Below, piece after piece: positions 15,433 through 24,511 of a stretch of DNA of 46,685 bases; positions within the stretch are counted from its first letter, which is position 1, and the number at the start of each line of letters is the position of its first letter. Below the pieces are notes generated by a model. It made no database searches. It was given only the letters and a program-made list of their open reading frames with translations, and was not told the origin of the DNA. Source of the DNA: Acidimicrobiaceae bacterium (GTDB lineage: Bacteria > Actinomycetota > Acidimicrobiia > Acidimicrobiales > RAAP-2); the NCBI GenBank assembly GCA_003161575.1, contig PMOE01000052.1, positions 1 through 46,685 on the forward strand, written 5' to 3'. The position numbers and the translations under genes are program-made.

Positions 15433-16503
15433 CTAGGCGGTGAGCAGCGCCAGGAGCACCGCGTAGGCCCGGTCGAGCGAAGACCGCTCGACCCGTTCGT
15501 CGGGATGATGGGCGAGGAGCGGATCCCCGGGACCGAAGTTGGCCGCCGGCACCCCGTGGGCCCAGAAGGAGGCGACGTCGGTCCAGCCGACCTTGGCCCG
15601 GGGCGCTGCACCCGTCCCGGCGACCAGCGCCGCCAGCAGCGGATCGTCAAGGGCCGGCGGCGCACCATCGGCCGCGTCGATCACCGTCAGCTCGTCACCG
15701 ATCGAGGGGTCGTAGAGACCATCGAGGAGTGTTTCGAGGAAGCGGCGGGCCGCCCCGGTGTCCCGGTCGGGGGCGAAACGGTAGTTGAGGGTGAGCGACG
15801 CCGCGTCGGGCACCACATTCCCCGCCACTCCTCCGGTGACCGCCACCGCCTGCAATTGCTCGGCGTACTCGCAGCCGTCGAGGACCGCACGGCGGCCCTC
15901 CCAGTTGGTCACCCGCTCGAGTACGGGAGCCAACCGGTGGATGGCGTTGCGTCCGGTGAACGGTCGGGCCGTGTGGGCCCGCTGCCCCGTGAGGCTGAGC
16001 ACGACCTGCATGGTGCCCTGACACCCGGCCTCGACCAACGCCTCGGTCGGCTCCCCAAGCACCGCTGCATCGGCCGCCAGCAGTTCGGGCCGATTCGCCC
16101 ACAGCTCGGCCAGGCCGCTTTCGTCCCGGCCCACTTCCTCGCAGGCGTAGAAGCACCACGTCACGTCGACGACGGGTTCGGGTACCGTTCGGGCGAGCTC
16201 GAGCATCACCGCCAGGCCACCTTTCATGTCCGACGAGCCGACCCCCCACAGCACGTCGCCGTCGATCCGAGCGGTTTCGTTGTCCGCCGGGGGCACCGTG
16301 TCGAGGTGGCCGGCGATCACCAGGCGGCGGGGACGACCGAGGGCCGTGCGTCCGACCACGTTGTCCCCTAACCGTTCGACCTCCAACCAGTCGCAGCGGC
16401 GCAGGGTGGCCTCCACCCGGTCGGCCAGGGCTCGTTCGTCATGGCTGACCGAGGGCACCGCCACCAACTCAGCGGTGAGAGCCAGTAGTCCGACGTCACT
16501 CAC
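15433..16503 (-). CDS. dapE: Succinyl-diaminopimelate desuccinylase
   Basis: 356 residues, M20 peptidase family. Metal and catalytic motifs appear in order: AGHLDTVPPAD, WGVGSSDMKGG and CEEVGRDESG, with AHTARPFTG in the dimerisation domain. It hydrolyses N-succinyl-LL-diaminopimelate to LL-DAP and succinate. The GTG start overlaps the dapD stop by four bases (GTGA), so the two steps of the same pathway are translationally coupled. Related M20 deacylases exist, but the dapD neighbour makes the assignment firm. Confidence 0.94.
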   Translation of the reverse strand: MSDVGLLALTAELVAVPSVSHDERALADRVEATLRRCDWLEVERLGDNVVGRTALGRPRRLVIAGHLDTVPPADNETARIDGDVLWGVGSSDMKGGLAVMLELARTVPEPVVDVTWCFYACEEVGRDESGLAELWANRPELLAADAAVLGEPTEALVEAGCQGTMQVVLSLTGQRAHTARPFTGRNAIHRLAPVLERVTNWEGRRAVLDGCEYAEQLQAVAVTGGVAGNVVPDAASLTLNYRFAPDRDTGAARRFLETLLDGLYDPSIGDELTVIDAADGAPPALDDPLLAALVAGTGAAPRAKVGWTDVASFWAHGVPAANFGPGDPLLAHHPDERVERSSLDRAYAVLLALLTA

Positions 16504-17324
16504 GCGGACACCCCGTGCTCGCGCAGGACGGCATTGAGTTGCGCCTTGTCGTGGCGCTGACCTTCGGTGAGGCGCTTGATGACCAGCACGCAGGGGAGGA
16601 AGAACTCGCCACCGGGGAACTCGCGTCGCCGGGCGGCGGACACTGCCACCGACCAGGCCGGAACGACCCCCCGGCTGATCTCGACCCCGGTGTCAGAGTC
16701 AATGACCGGGATGGTGGGGTTCAAAATGGTTCCCTCACCCAACACCGCACCTTGGCCGACCCGCGCTCCTTGGGTGACCATGCAGCGGCTCCCGATCAAG
16801 GCGTCGTCCTCGACGATCACCGGCACCGCGTTGGGCGGCTCGAGCACGCCACCGATGCCCACACCGCCCGACAGGTGCACCCGGGCACCGATCTGGGCGC
16901 ACGAGCCCACGGTCGCCCAGGTGTCGACCATGGTGTCCTCGCCGACCCGGGCCCCGATGTTCACGTAACTCGGCATGAGGATGACCCCTGGAGCGAGGTA
17001 GGAACCCCGGCGGGCCGACGCCCCGGGGACCACCCGCACCCCGGCCTTGGCGAAGTCCTTCTTCAAGGGGAGCTTGTCGGCGTATTCGAACGGACCGACC
17101 TCGACGGTCTCGATGGACCGGAGCCGGAACAGCAACAAGATCGCCTTCTTCAGCCACTCGTGGACGACGGTGGTGCCGTCGGCGCCTACCTCGGCCACCC
17201 GGACCTCGCCGCGGTCGAGAAGGTCGATGGCTCGGTCCACGAGGTCCACCGCCTCGGTGTCGGCCGGGGAAAGGGCTCCGGCTCGCTCCCAGATCTCTTC
17301 GATACGTCCCTGAAGTTCAGCCAT
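16500..17324 (-). CDS. dapD: 2,3,4,5-tetrahydropyridine-2,6-dicarboxylate N-succinyltransferase (E. coli-type DapD)
   Basis: 274 residues, the same length as the E. coli enzyme. The left-handed beta-helix segment VLMPSYVNIGA-type (here ILMPSYVNIGARVGEDTMVD), TWATVGSCAQIGARVHLSGG and GVGIGGVLEPPNAVPVIVED match the E. coli family almost word for word. Mycobacteria and corynebacteria use a longer, divergent DapD, so this version is unusual for an actinobacterium. It succinylates tetrahydrodipicolinate in lysine/DAP synthesis. TACTCT lies 7 bases before ATG 17324, so the dapD-dapE message is probably leaderless. Confidence 0.95.
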   Translation of the reverse strand: MAELQGRIEEIWERAGALSPADTEAVDLVDRAIDLLDRGEVRVAEVGADGTTVVHEWLKKAILLLFRLRSIETVEVGPFEYADKLPLKKDFAKAGVRVVPGASARRGSYLAPGVILMPSYVNIGARVGEDTMVDTWATVGSCAQIGARVHLSGGVGIGGVLEPPNAVPVIVEDDALIGSRCMVTQGARVGQGAVLGEGTILNPTIPVIDSDTGVEISRGVVPAWSVAVSAARRREFPGGEFFLPCVLVIKRLTEGQRHDKAQLNAVLREHGVSA

Positions 17325-17331
17325 TGGGCAG

Positions 17332-17337
17332 AGAGTA
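17332..17337 (-). promoter_or_regulatory. -10 hexamer for leaderless dapD transcript
   Basis: TACTCT on the minus strand, 7 bases before ATG 17324; no Shine-Dalgarno. It lies in the 20-base gap after the metallopeptidase gene. Confidence 0.5.
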
Positions 17338-17344
17338 GTGACGT

Positions 17345-17686
17345 TCAGGCCCAGCCGAGCTCTTTCAAGCGACCATCGGATATCCCGAAGTGGTGACCCA
17401 CCTCGTGGATGACCGTCTTCCGGACCTGAGCCTCCACCTGGTCGATGGTGGCACAGACATCGCAGATGGCGTCTTGGTAGATGGTGATGCGGTCCGGGGT
17501 TGCCCCGGCGTAGCCGCCTCGATTGGTGAGCGGAATGCCCTCGTAGAGCCCGAAGAGAGCCCGTCCTTCGGCCCGGTCACCCACCAGCACCGCGACGTTG
17601 TCCATGGACCGCCCGAGTTCGGGCGGCAAGGAGTCGAGGGCATCGGCCACCATCTGTTCGAAGTCCTCACGGGGCACCGAGATCAC
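17345..17686 (-). CDS. Minimal MMP-like zinc metallopeptidase (Zincin_1 / DUF1025 family)
   Basis: 113 residues. The motif HEVGHHFGISD at 94-104 is the HExxHxxxxxD zinc site of the 'minimal matrix-metalloprotease-like' family (zincin_1). The rest is a short mixed fold starting FEQMVADALDSLPPEL, typical of the family. These small cytoplasmic proteins are common in actinobacteria; the substrate is unknown. The GTG start is preceded by TAGCGT at 6 bases, so the transcript is likely leaderless. dapD starts 20 bases downstream on the same strand with its own -10. Confidence 0.9.
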   Translation of the reverse strand: MISVPREDFEQMVADALDSLPPELGRSMDNVAVLVGDRAEGRALFGLYEGIPLTNRGGYAGATPDRITIYQDAICDVCATIDQVEAQVRKTVIHEVGHHFGISDGRLKELGWA

Positions 17687-17692
17687 CCCCGC

Positions 17693-17698
17693 ACGCTA
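17693..17698 (-). promoter_or_regulatory. -10 hexamer for leaderless metallopeptidase transcript
   Basis: TAGCGT on the minus strand, 6 bases before GTG 17686; no Shine-Dalgarno. Confidence 0.5.
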
Positions 17699-17874
17699 CC
17701 GGTGCTCCGCCGCCCTTTTGCCTCGTGGGCCACGCCGATCGATCAGCCGAGATGCGAGCACGCCAGCAACATGGCGTGCCGAACGCCGGCTCGTGGGTCC
17801 AACCCGCCGCAATGGCCCGGCCGAAGATGGGCGCCCGGCTCGGCGGGAGCTCGGTGTGTTCGCGCCGGGAAGGC

Positions 17875-18855
17875 TCAGAAGTGGCCGAGCACCGGGTGGG
17901 GCACGTAAGGCTCTTCGAGCTTCGAGATCTCCTCATCGCTGAGGGTGAGCTCCTCGGCCGCCAGAGCGTCTTCTAGGTGGCCGAGCTTGGTGGCCCCGGC
18001 AATCGGGGCGGTCACCCCGGGGCGCTGGAGCAACCAGGCCAGGGCGACCTGCGCCGGGGGCACCGCGCGCCCCGCCGCCACCTCGGCGACCCGCTCGACC
18101 ACGTCGAAGTCGGTCGGTTGGGCGTAGAGGTAGTCGGTGAAGTCGTCGGTCTCCGATCGGGTCGTACGCTTCTCCCCGCCCCTCAAGCGGTTCCCGGCGA
18201 GGACCCCGCGGGCCAGCGGGCTCCACGGGATGACGCCCACGCCCTGATCGATGCACTGGGGGATCATCTCGCGTTCTTCTTCGCGGTAGATGAGGTTGTA
18301 GTGATTCTGCATGGAGACGAACCGGGTCCACCCGTTGCGTTCGGCGGTGTGTTGGGCCTTGGCGAACTGCCAGGCGAACATGCTGCTGGCTCCGATATAG
18401 CGCGCCTTACCGGCCTGCACGACGTCGTGGAGTGCACCCATGGTCTCTTCGATCGGTGTCCGGCCGTCCCAGCGGTGAATCTGGTAGAGGTCGACGTAGT
18501 CCATGTTGAGACGGCGGAGCGACGCGTCGATGCCCGACAAGATGTGCTTGCGCGAGAGGCCCGCACCGTTCTCCCCCGCGGTCATGGGCATGAAGACCTT
18601 GGTCGCAACAACTACTTCGTCGCGGCTCAGGAATTTCGGCAGCAGCCGCCCGGTGGCAACTTCACTCGCTCCGCCCGAATAAGTGTCCGCGGTATCGAAG
18701 AAGTTGATCCCCCCGTCGACCGCGGCCTTTACGATCGGCTCCGCCGCACCTTCGTCCAGCACCCACGGGCGCTCGCTGTCGTTGCCAAAGCTCATCATCC
18801 CGAGACATACCCTCGAGACCCGCAGGCCCGTCGCACCGAGATTTTTATATTTCAT
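17875..18855 (-). CDS. Aldo/keto reductase
   Basis: 326 residues from ATG 18855, with GGGAGG a few bases upstream. The AKR tetrad is visible: Asp in NFFDTADTYSGG with the Tyr of the same segment, Lys in VVVATKVFM and His in LYQIHRWDG. The start MKYKNLGATGLRVSRVCLG and GVIPWSPLARGVLAG are typical of the large AKR group annotated as oxidoreductases of unknown substrate (YajO/IolS-like). It reduces a carbonyl with NADPH in the cytoplasm. It is divergent from the P450, 206 bases between starts. The open frame reaches 18987, but that part is low-quality coding. Confidence 0.92.
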   Translation of the reverse strand: MKYKNLGATGLRVSRVCLGMMSFGNDSERPWVLDEGAAEPIVKAAVDGGINFFDTADTYSGGASEVATGRLLPKFLSRDEVVVATKVFMPMTAGENGAGLSRKHILSGIDASLRRLNMDYVDLYQIHRWDGRTPIEETMGALHDVVQAGKARYIGASSMFAWQFAKAQHTAERNGWTRFVSMQNHYNLIYREEEREMIPQCIDQGVGVIPWSPLARGVLAGNRLRGGEKRTTRSETDDFTDYLYAQPTDFDVVERVAEVAAGRAVPPAQVALAWLLQRPGVTAPIAGATKLGHLEDALAAEELTLSDEEISKLEEPYVPHPVLGHF

Positions 18856-19061
18856 GGGATCCTCCCTGTCAGATCCTTCGGGTTGCCGTTCGGGCCACCG
18901 GGACGACCACACGGTACCGGCAAGTCCCCTCACCCGAAGACACCGACCCGCGAACCCCGCTGGCCGTGTCGTCAGGGCCGCCAGCACCGGGGCCTCTGGA
19001 CCAGCCTTCGGCCGGCACGCCGTTGGAGTCGGTAGTGTTCATAGAGAGGACGGGAGGAAGA

Positions 19062-20264
19062 ATGCCGCGCAGAGCACCGGTCGCCGATTGGGCACGCGAT
19101 TTCGATGTGCTCGCTCCTGAGTACGTGGACGAACCGTTCGGGATCTGGGAGGCACTGCGGGCCACCTGCCCCATCGCCCACACCGACCGGCGGGGCAGCA
19201 ACTGGCTCCCGACCCGTTACGACGATGTCACCGCGATTGCCCATGACATCGAGCACTTCAGCTCCCGCAAGATCGCGGTCATCCCTTTGGAAGGCGCCGA
19301 GCCCGATGACCCGCTCCTCCCCTACGGCCTGCCCCCGATCTCAGCCGACCCGCCGCTGCACACCTGGACCCGGCGGCTCTTGTTGCCGTGGTTCTCGCAC
19401 CGTCGGGTGGAGGGCTACGAACAGCTGACCCGCGACCTGTGCACGGGGCTCATCGCCGGATTCATCGATCAGGGCCGGGCCGACGCGGCGGCGGGATATG
19501 CCCAGCAGATACCCGTCCGGGTGATCGCCCACATCTTGGGCGTCCCGGCCGATCTGTCCGATACCTTCACCGGCTGGGTACGCGACACGCTCGAGTTCGC
19601 CGATGACCCCGAACGCCGGCGGCGGGGCAGCGACGCCCTGATCTCCTACTTCAGCGCTGAGGCCGATCGGCGGCAAGCCATACCCGGTGACGATCTGTTG
19701 AGCGAGCTGTTGCATGCCGAGGTCGACGGTGTGCCGATCGAGCGGAGCATCGCCCTCGGAGCGGCTGCCCTGGTGCTCATCGCCGGGATCGATACCACCT
19801 GGAGTGCGATCGGATCGTCTCTGTGGCATCTTGCGACCCACGAAGAGGACCGCAGGCGCCTTGTCGCCGAGCCGCAACTCATGGCGTTGGCCGTCGAGGA
19901 GCTGTTGCGGGCCTACTCACCGGTCACCATGGCCCGAGTGGTGACCGAAGACATCGAGTACGAAGGATGCCCGATGAAGGCCGGCGACAAGGTCCTCATG
20001 AATTTCCCCGCGGCCAACCGCGACCCCGAGGTGTTCGAGTCCGCCGACCGGGTCATCTTGGACCGGGCCCACAATCGCCACGTCGCCTTCGGCTCGGGCA
20101 TCCACCGCTGTGCGGGCTCGAACCTGGCCCGCATGGAGCTCCGCATCGCCCTCGAGGAGTGGCTGGCCGCCATCCCCGAGTTCCGCCTCGCCGACGGCGG
20201 TGACGTGACTTGGGCCGGCGGTCAGGTCCGCGGTCCGCGCACCCTTCCGCTGGTGTTCTCGTGA
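19062..20264 (+). CDS. Cytochrome P450
   Basis: 400 residues from ATG 19062, with GGGAGGAAG just upstream. The I-helix is AGIDTT (241-246), ExxR is in EELLRAYSP (280-283), and the heme-binding loop FGSGIHRCAGSNLAR gives the axial Cys350. Length and motifs fit soluble bacterial class-I P450s that oxidise steroids, terpenes or fatty acids. The coupled ferredoxin immediately downstream supplies electrons; no reductase gene is present. The substrate is unknown; SADPPLHTWTRRLLLPWFS is the usual C-helix heme-propionate segment. Confidence 0.95.
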   Translation: MPRRAPVADWARDFDVLAPEYVDEPFGIWEALRATCPIAHTDRRGSNWLPTRYDDVTAIAHDIEHFSSRKIAVIPLEGAEPDDPLLPYGLPPISADPPLHTWTRRLLLPWFSHRRVEGYEQLTRDLCTGLIAGFIDQGRADAAAGYAQQIPVRVIAHILGVPADLSDTFTGWVRDTLEFADDPERRRRGSDALISYFSAEADRRQAIPGDDLLSELLHAEVDGVPIERSIALGAAALVLIAGIDTTWSAIGSSLWHLATHEEDRRRLVAEPQLMALAVEELLRAYSPVTMARVVTEDIEYEGCPMKAGDKVLMNFPAANRDPEVFESADRVILDRAHNRHVAFGSGIHRCAGSNLARMELRIALEEWLAAIPEFRLADGGDVTWAGGQVRGPRTLPLVFS

Positions 20265-20458
20265 AGATACGGGTCGATGCCGCAAAGTGTCAGGGGCACG
20301 CCCGCTGTTACGGGCTGGTGCCCGAATTGTTCGACGTCGACGATTACGGACTCTCGAGCGTGATTGGCGACGGGACGGTGCCGGTCGAACTCGAGGAGCG
20401 GGCGAAGTTGGCCATTGCCAACTGCCCCGAATACGCCATCGAGGAGATCGCCGGCTGA
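20261..20458 (+). CDS. [3Fe-4S] ferredoxin partner of the P450
   Basis: 65 residues. The cluster ligands are Cys10-x2-His13-x2-Cys16 and Cys55-Pro. A His replaces the second cysteine of the classical Cx2Cx2C motif, a form seen in the P450-linked ferredoxins of mycobacteria. The GTG overlaps the P450 stop (GTGA), so expression is coupled. It would pass single electrons to the P450 in the cytoplasm. Confidence 0.93.
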   Translation: MKIRVDAAKCQGHARCYGLVPELFDVDDYGLSSVIGDGTVPVELEERAKLAIANCPEYAIEEIAG

Positions 20459-20505
20459 TCGGACACACCGCCGGTGGCGTCGGTGAGACCTGGCACCCTG
20501 GAGGG

Positions 20506-21075
20506 GTGATCGAGACCCTGCAGACCGGTCGTCTGCTCCTCCGCCCTTTTGTGCCAGACGACCTCGACGCGCTGACCGAGCTGCACGCCGAGGAGTCATT
20601 TTGGTGGTATCCCCTCGGGCGGGGCATGACGCCAGCGGAGACCGCCGGTTTCCTGGCCCGGGTCACCCAAGGCTACGAAAGCCATGATCACCCCTCTCTG
20701 CACGCGGTGATCGAACGCTCGAGCGGCTCGCTGGTGGGCTGGGCCGGCCTGTCGGTCCCACTTTTTCTGCCCGAGGTGCTCCCAGCCATCGAAGTCGGCT
20801 GGCGACTGGGCGAGGCGTTCCGTGGGCTGGGCTACGCGACTGAGGCCGGCGCCGCCGGCCTCAGGTGGGGGTTCAACGAGCTCGGGCTGGACGAGATCGT
20901 GAGCATCTACGAGCCCGACAATGTGGCATCAGGCAGGGTCATGGACCGTCTCGGCTTCCCGGCGGGCTCGAAGACGACGCATCCGGGACGGGGGATCCCC
21001 CTCGTGGTGCGCACCTTGACCGTCGAGGCCTGGCGGTCGGCGCAGGATCGCTGGCCAGGACCGGCCCGCGCGTGA
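20506..21075 (+). CDS. GNAT-family N-acetyltransferase (RimJ/RimL type)
   Basis: 189 residues from GTG 20506. It opens with IETLQTGRLLLRPFVPDDLD, the usual RimJ/RimL beginning, and carries the acetyl-CoA loop WRLGEAFRGLGYATEA and the C-terminal NVASGRVMDRLGF motif. It acetylates an amine on a protein or small molecule; the acceptor is not readable. GGAGGG touches the GTG directly, too near for a ribosome site, and CACCCT lies 6 bases upstream, so a leaderless message is possible. It follows the ferredoxin by 47 bases. Confidence 0.88.
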   Translation: MIETLQTGRLLLRPFVPDDLDALTELHAEESFWWYPLGRGMTPAETAGFLARVTQGYESHDHPSLHAVIERSSGSLVGWAGLSVPLFLPEVLPAIEVGWRLGEAFRGLGYATEAGAAGLRWGFNELGLDEIVSIYEPDNVASGRVMDRLGFPAGSKTTHPGRGIPLVVRTLTVEAWRSAQDRWPGPARA

Positions 21076-21211
21076 GGTGGGAGATCCTCGGCGCGGCCGG
21101 GGTCTGATGGAACGGCCCGGACCGGTGCCGGCTTCCTCCCTCGCCGCGTCACGCCGAAGTCGGCGCGATGTCGGCGGGTCCGGCACCACACCGGTGATCG
21201 CGGCGCTGGGT

Positions 21212-22354
21212 TCAGATCGCCCATCCGGCGGCGTGGAGCCGCTCGGCCACCAGTCGCAGCCGGACCATCGGTTGGACCAGGGCGATCCGGACGAAACCGG
21301 CTCCCGCCTCGCCATAGAGATCGCCGGGGCTGACGAGGACGCCGCCCACCCGGGCCAGATCCTCGGCCATGGCCCAGGCGTCGGGCCACCGGCTCGGGAC
21401 GGGCACCCACAGGTAGAAGCCACCGGCCGGCAGGTCGACCGGGCAGCCCAGGCTGGTCAGCTGGGCCGCAAAAAACGAGAGTCGTTCGAAGTAACGCGCC
21501 CGCTGGGCCTCAACGTGCTCGTCGTCGGCCAAGGCGACGGCGGCGGCGGCTTGCACGGGCCCGGGAACCATCAGTCCGGCGTGCTGTCGCACGTCGCGCA
21601 GATAGCTGACGATGTCAGGATCGCCGGCAAAGAACCCGGCTCGCACCCCGGCCATGTTGGAGCGTTTGGAGAGCGAGTGCACCGCCACCACGCCGTGTAG
21701 GCCCGTGTTGAGGATCGAGCGGGGCGGGCCGTCCCAGGTGAACTCGGTGTAGCACTCGTCGGAAAAGACCAGCACCCCGTTGCGCGGTCCCCACTGCGCG
21801 GCCGCCCCGAGATCGGTCAGGCCGCCCGAGGGGTTGGCGGGCGAGTTGACCCAGAGCAAGAGGGCCCGCTCGGCGTCGGCCGGGTCGATGGCCGAGAGGT
21901 TCAAGCCACTGCCATCGGGGGTCGCCGGAGGGACGGCCACGGCCCGGCACTCGCCGAGGGTCGCCCCCATGGCGTAGGTGGGATACGACACCGCCGGGTA
22001 GAGGACCGTGTCGCGGATCGGGTCGCGCAGGTGCAGGTAGTGGGCGGTCGACGCCACGAACTCCTTGGTCCCGACGCACGCCGCCACTGCGGCGGGGTCG
22101 ACGGCCACCTCGAAACGTCGTTGCAGCCAGTCCGCCGCGGCCCGACGGAGTCCCGGACCACCGGCCGAGGCCGGATAGCCGCGCTCGGTGCCCGAGACCG
22201 CCAGGGCCCGGATCACCGACAGCGGCGGGGCATCACAGGGCGTCCCGACCGAACAATCGACCACCCCGCCCGAGAGTGCATCGGCCAGCGCTCGCAGGTC
22301 GCCCAGGCGGTCGTAGGGGTAGGGCGGGGGTTGAAAGGACCCGGTGACGGTCAT
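21212..22354 (-). CDS. dapC: Succinyldiaminopimelate transaminase
   Basis: 380 residues, class I/II PLP aminotransferase. Motifs in order: GTPCDAPP near the N-terminus, WVNSPANPSGG (aspartate/asparagine contacts), SDECYTEF (Asp to pyridine N), HSLSKRSNMAG (PLP lysine) and RIALV (carboxylate Arg). The pattern fits actinobacterial DapC, and the genes upstream in the operon include dapF. It converts N-succinyl-2-amino-6-ketopimelate to succinyl-DAP using glutamate. The ATG overlaps the hflX stop (ATGA). No other transaminase gene competes for the role in the window. Confidence 0.87.
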   Translation of the reverse strand: MTVTGSFQPPPYPYDRLGDLRALADALSGGVVDCSVGTPCDAPPLSVIRALAVSGTERGYPASAGGPGLRRAAADWLQRRFEVAVDPAAVAACVGTKEFVASTAHYLHLRDPIRDTVLYPAVSYPTYAMGATLGECRAVAVPPATPDGSGLNLSAIDPADAERALLLWVNSPANPSGGLTDLGAAAQWGPRNGVLVFSDECYTEFTWDGPPRSILNTGLHGVVAVHSLSKRSNMAGVRAGFFAGDPDIVSYLRDVRQHAGLMVPGPVQAAAAVALADDEHVEAQRARYFERLSFFAAQLTSLGCPVDLPAGGFYLWVPVPSRWPDAWAMAEDLARVGGVLVSPGDLYGEAGAGFVRIALVQPMVRLRLVAERLHAAGWAI

Positions 22355-23631
22355 ACCGGCGCCACCAGATATTCCTTGAAACGAGCCTGACCGGCGTCAT
22401 CGAGCACCACGTGCACGGTGGCCGATTCATCTCCCGTGCGCTGATCGACCACCTCGCCTTCCCGGTGCACCGCGGCGAGGACGTCGCCGCGGGCCCAGGG
22501 GATGACCAGCTCGACGACCCGGTCGGCGTACTGCAGCCGGTCACCGACCGCCCGGATGAACCCGTCCATCCCTTCCCCGGTCTTGGCCGAGATGCACACC
22601 GCCCCTTCGATGGTGCCCGCCAGGCGGACCGCCTCGTCGGACCGGTCCGCCTTGTTCACCACCACCAGCTCGGGGACGTCGGTGGCCCCGATCTCGGCCA
22701 GCACCGTGCGCACCGCCGTGATCTGACCCTCGGGGTCCGGAGCTGCGCCGTCGACCACGTGGACCACGAGGTCGGACAGCCGCACCGAGTCGAGGGTGGA
22801 GCGGAATGCCTCGACCAGTTCGTGAGGCAGCTTGCGCACGAACCCGACGGTGTCGGTGATGAGCAGGGTCTCGCCACCGGGCAGCGAGAACTGCCGGGTG
22901 CGGGGGTCGAGGGTGACAAAGAGTCGGTTGGCGGCCGGCACACCGGCGTCGGTGAGACGGTTGAGCAAGGTCGACTTCCCCGCATTGGTGTACCCGACCA
23001 ACGCCAGCTCGCGGTGGCGCCCCCGCCGCCGGGAGCGACGCTGGACCCCCCGGGTCCGCTCCACCGCCTTGAGTTCGTCCTCCAGGCGATGCATGCGGCG
23101 GACCAGGCGGCGCCGATCGACCTCGAGCTGGGTCTCACCCGGTCCCCTCGTTCCGATGCCACCGGCCTGCTGGCTGAGTTCGTGGCCCCGGCCGCGAAGG
23201 CGTGGCAGGCGGTAGCGCAACAGTGCCAACTCGACCTGCGCCTTGCCCTCGGGGCTGCGGGCGTTCTGGGCGAAGATGTCGAGGATCACCGCGGTGCGGT
23301 CGATGGCTGTGCGGCCGAGGATCTTCTCGAGATTGCGTTGCTGGGCCGGGGAGAGCTCTTCGTCGAAGACCACCGTGTCGGCGTCGACCTCGAGAGAGAG
23401 GGCGGCCAGCTCTTCGGCCTTGCCCCGTCCGACATAGGTGGCCGGGTCGGGGCGATCCCGACGCTGGACGATGCGTCCCGCCACGTCGGCCCCGGCCGTA
23501 TCGACCAGCAGGGCGAGCTCGTCGAGGGCGGCCTCGACCACCTCGGGGTCGGTGCCCGTCAGGACGACGCCGACGAGGATGATGCGCTCTCGGAACGTCC
23601 GGTCGATCAGGGTGCCCGGCACGTACGTCAC
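22351..23631 (-). CDS. hflX: GTPase HflX
   Basis: 426 residues. The N-terminal HflX domain has YVGRGKAEEL and FDEELSPAQQRNLEKILG; the linker carries GGIGTRGPGETQLEVDRR. The G domain shows the P-loop GYTNAGKST (213-221), switch DTVGFVRKLPHELVEAF and NKAD. HflX splits stalled ribosomes under stress. It is sandwiched between dapF and dapC with 4-base overlaps on both sides (GTGA and ATGA). Start codon is GTG. Confidence 0.96.
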   Translation of the reverse strand: MTYVPGTLIDRTFRERIILVGVVLTGTDPEVVEAALDELALLVDTAGADVAGRIVQRRDRPDPATYVGRGKAEELAALSLEVDADTVVFDEELSPAQQRNLEKILGRTAIDRTAVILDIFAQNARSPEGKAQVELALLRYRLPRLRGRGHELSQQAGGIGTRGPGETQLEVDRRRLVRRMHRLEDELKAVERTRGVQRRSRRRGRHRELALVGYTNAGKSTLLNRLTDAGVPAANRLFVTLDPRTRQFSLPGGETLLITDTVGFVRKLPHELVEAFRSTLDSVRLSDLVVHVVDGAAPDPEGQITAVRTVLAEIGATDVPELVVVNKADRSDEAVRLAGTIEGAVCISAKTGEGMDGFIRAVGDRLQYADRVVELVIPWARGDVLAAVHREGEVVDQRTGDESATVHVVLDDAGQARFKEYLVAPV

Positions 23632-24464
23632 GGGGTGACCACCAGCAGGGCGAGGTCGACAACCACGTCGGCCACCTTGCGGACCGGACCGGCCAGGGCC
23701 ACCGGGTCGCCGTCTTTGCGCCCGAGGGTCACGTCGAGAGGTCCGCCGGGGTTGTGGACCCGCACGATGTCACCGACGAGTCCCCAGCTCCGGGCGGCCG
23801 CCGCCGCCGCACAGCTACCGGTGCCACAGGCGAGCGTCTCGCCGACGCCGCGTTCCCATACCCGGAGCACCAGCTCGTCGGGCTCGGGTCCAAGGGCGAT
23901 GAACTCGACGTTGATGCCGTCGGGGTGGACCGCCTCGAGGCGCGGCCCGATCACGGCCACGTCCACCTCGGCGGGATCGGGACCGAACAACACGAGGTGG
24001 GGGTTGCCCACGTCGACCTGGCGGGCCCGCCGGTCGCCGAACTGTTGGGGCTGGTCCGCCCCGAGCGTGACCTCCCCCATGTCCACGCTGGCCCGGTCGG
24101 TCCCGGTCGAGCCGAGCTCGTAGTCGACCGTCTTGACCCCCGCCGCCGTCGCCACGGTGAAACGGGGGGGGGTCACCAACCCGGCGAGAACAGCAGCCTG
24201 GGCCAGGCACCGCATCCCGTTGCCACTCATCTCGGCCTCACGACCGTCCGCGTTGCGCAGCACCATGGACAGGTCGGCCCCGCCGCTCCCCGGGCCGACC
24301 GTGATAACCCCGTCGGCCCCGATGCCCCGGTGGCGATCACAAAGGATCCGCACCTGGGCATCGTCGAGCGGGGCGCGTCCGTCAGGGGCGACCACCACGA
24401 GGAAGTCGTTCCCTGCGCCCTCGTGCTTGGAGAGGGCGAGCCGTGAGCCGTTCGCCTGGACCAC
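23628..24464 (-). CDS. dapF: Diaminopimelate epimerase
   Basis: 278 residues from GTG 24464. The two catalytic cysteines are Cys86 (SGNGMRCLA) and Cys213 (ACGTGSC), with KHEGAGNDF near the N-terminus. It converts LL-DAP to meso-DAP for peptidoglycan and lysine. GGAGGG abuts the GTG and GAGAAT lies 6 bases upstream, so it may be read as a leaderless transcript or coupled to miaA 47 bases upstream. The open frame extends to 24779 inside miaA but without coding character. Confidence 0.95.
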   Translation of the reverse strand: MVQANGSRLALSKHEGAGNDFLVVVAPDGRAPLDDAQVRILCDRHRGIGADGVITVGPGSGGADLSMVLRNADGREAEMSGNGMRCLAQAAVLAGLVTPPRFTVATAAGVKTVDYELGSTGTDRASVDMGEVTLGADQPQQFGDRRARQVDVGNPHLVLFGPDPAEVDVAVIGPRLEAVHPDGINVEFIALGPEPDELVLRVWERGVGETLACGTGSCAAAAAARSWGLVGDIVRVHNPGGPLDVTLGRKDGDPVALAGPVRKVADVVVDLALLVVTP

Positions 24465-24511
24465 CCCTCCATTCTCGCACTTCGTGCCCCGATCCCCTGC
24501 GCCTCGGACGC

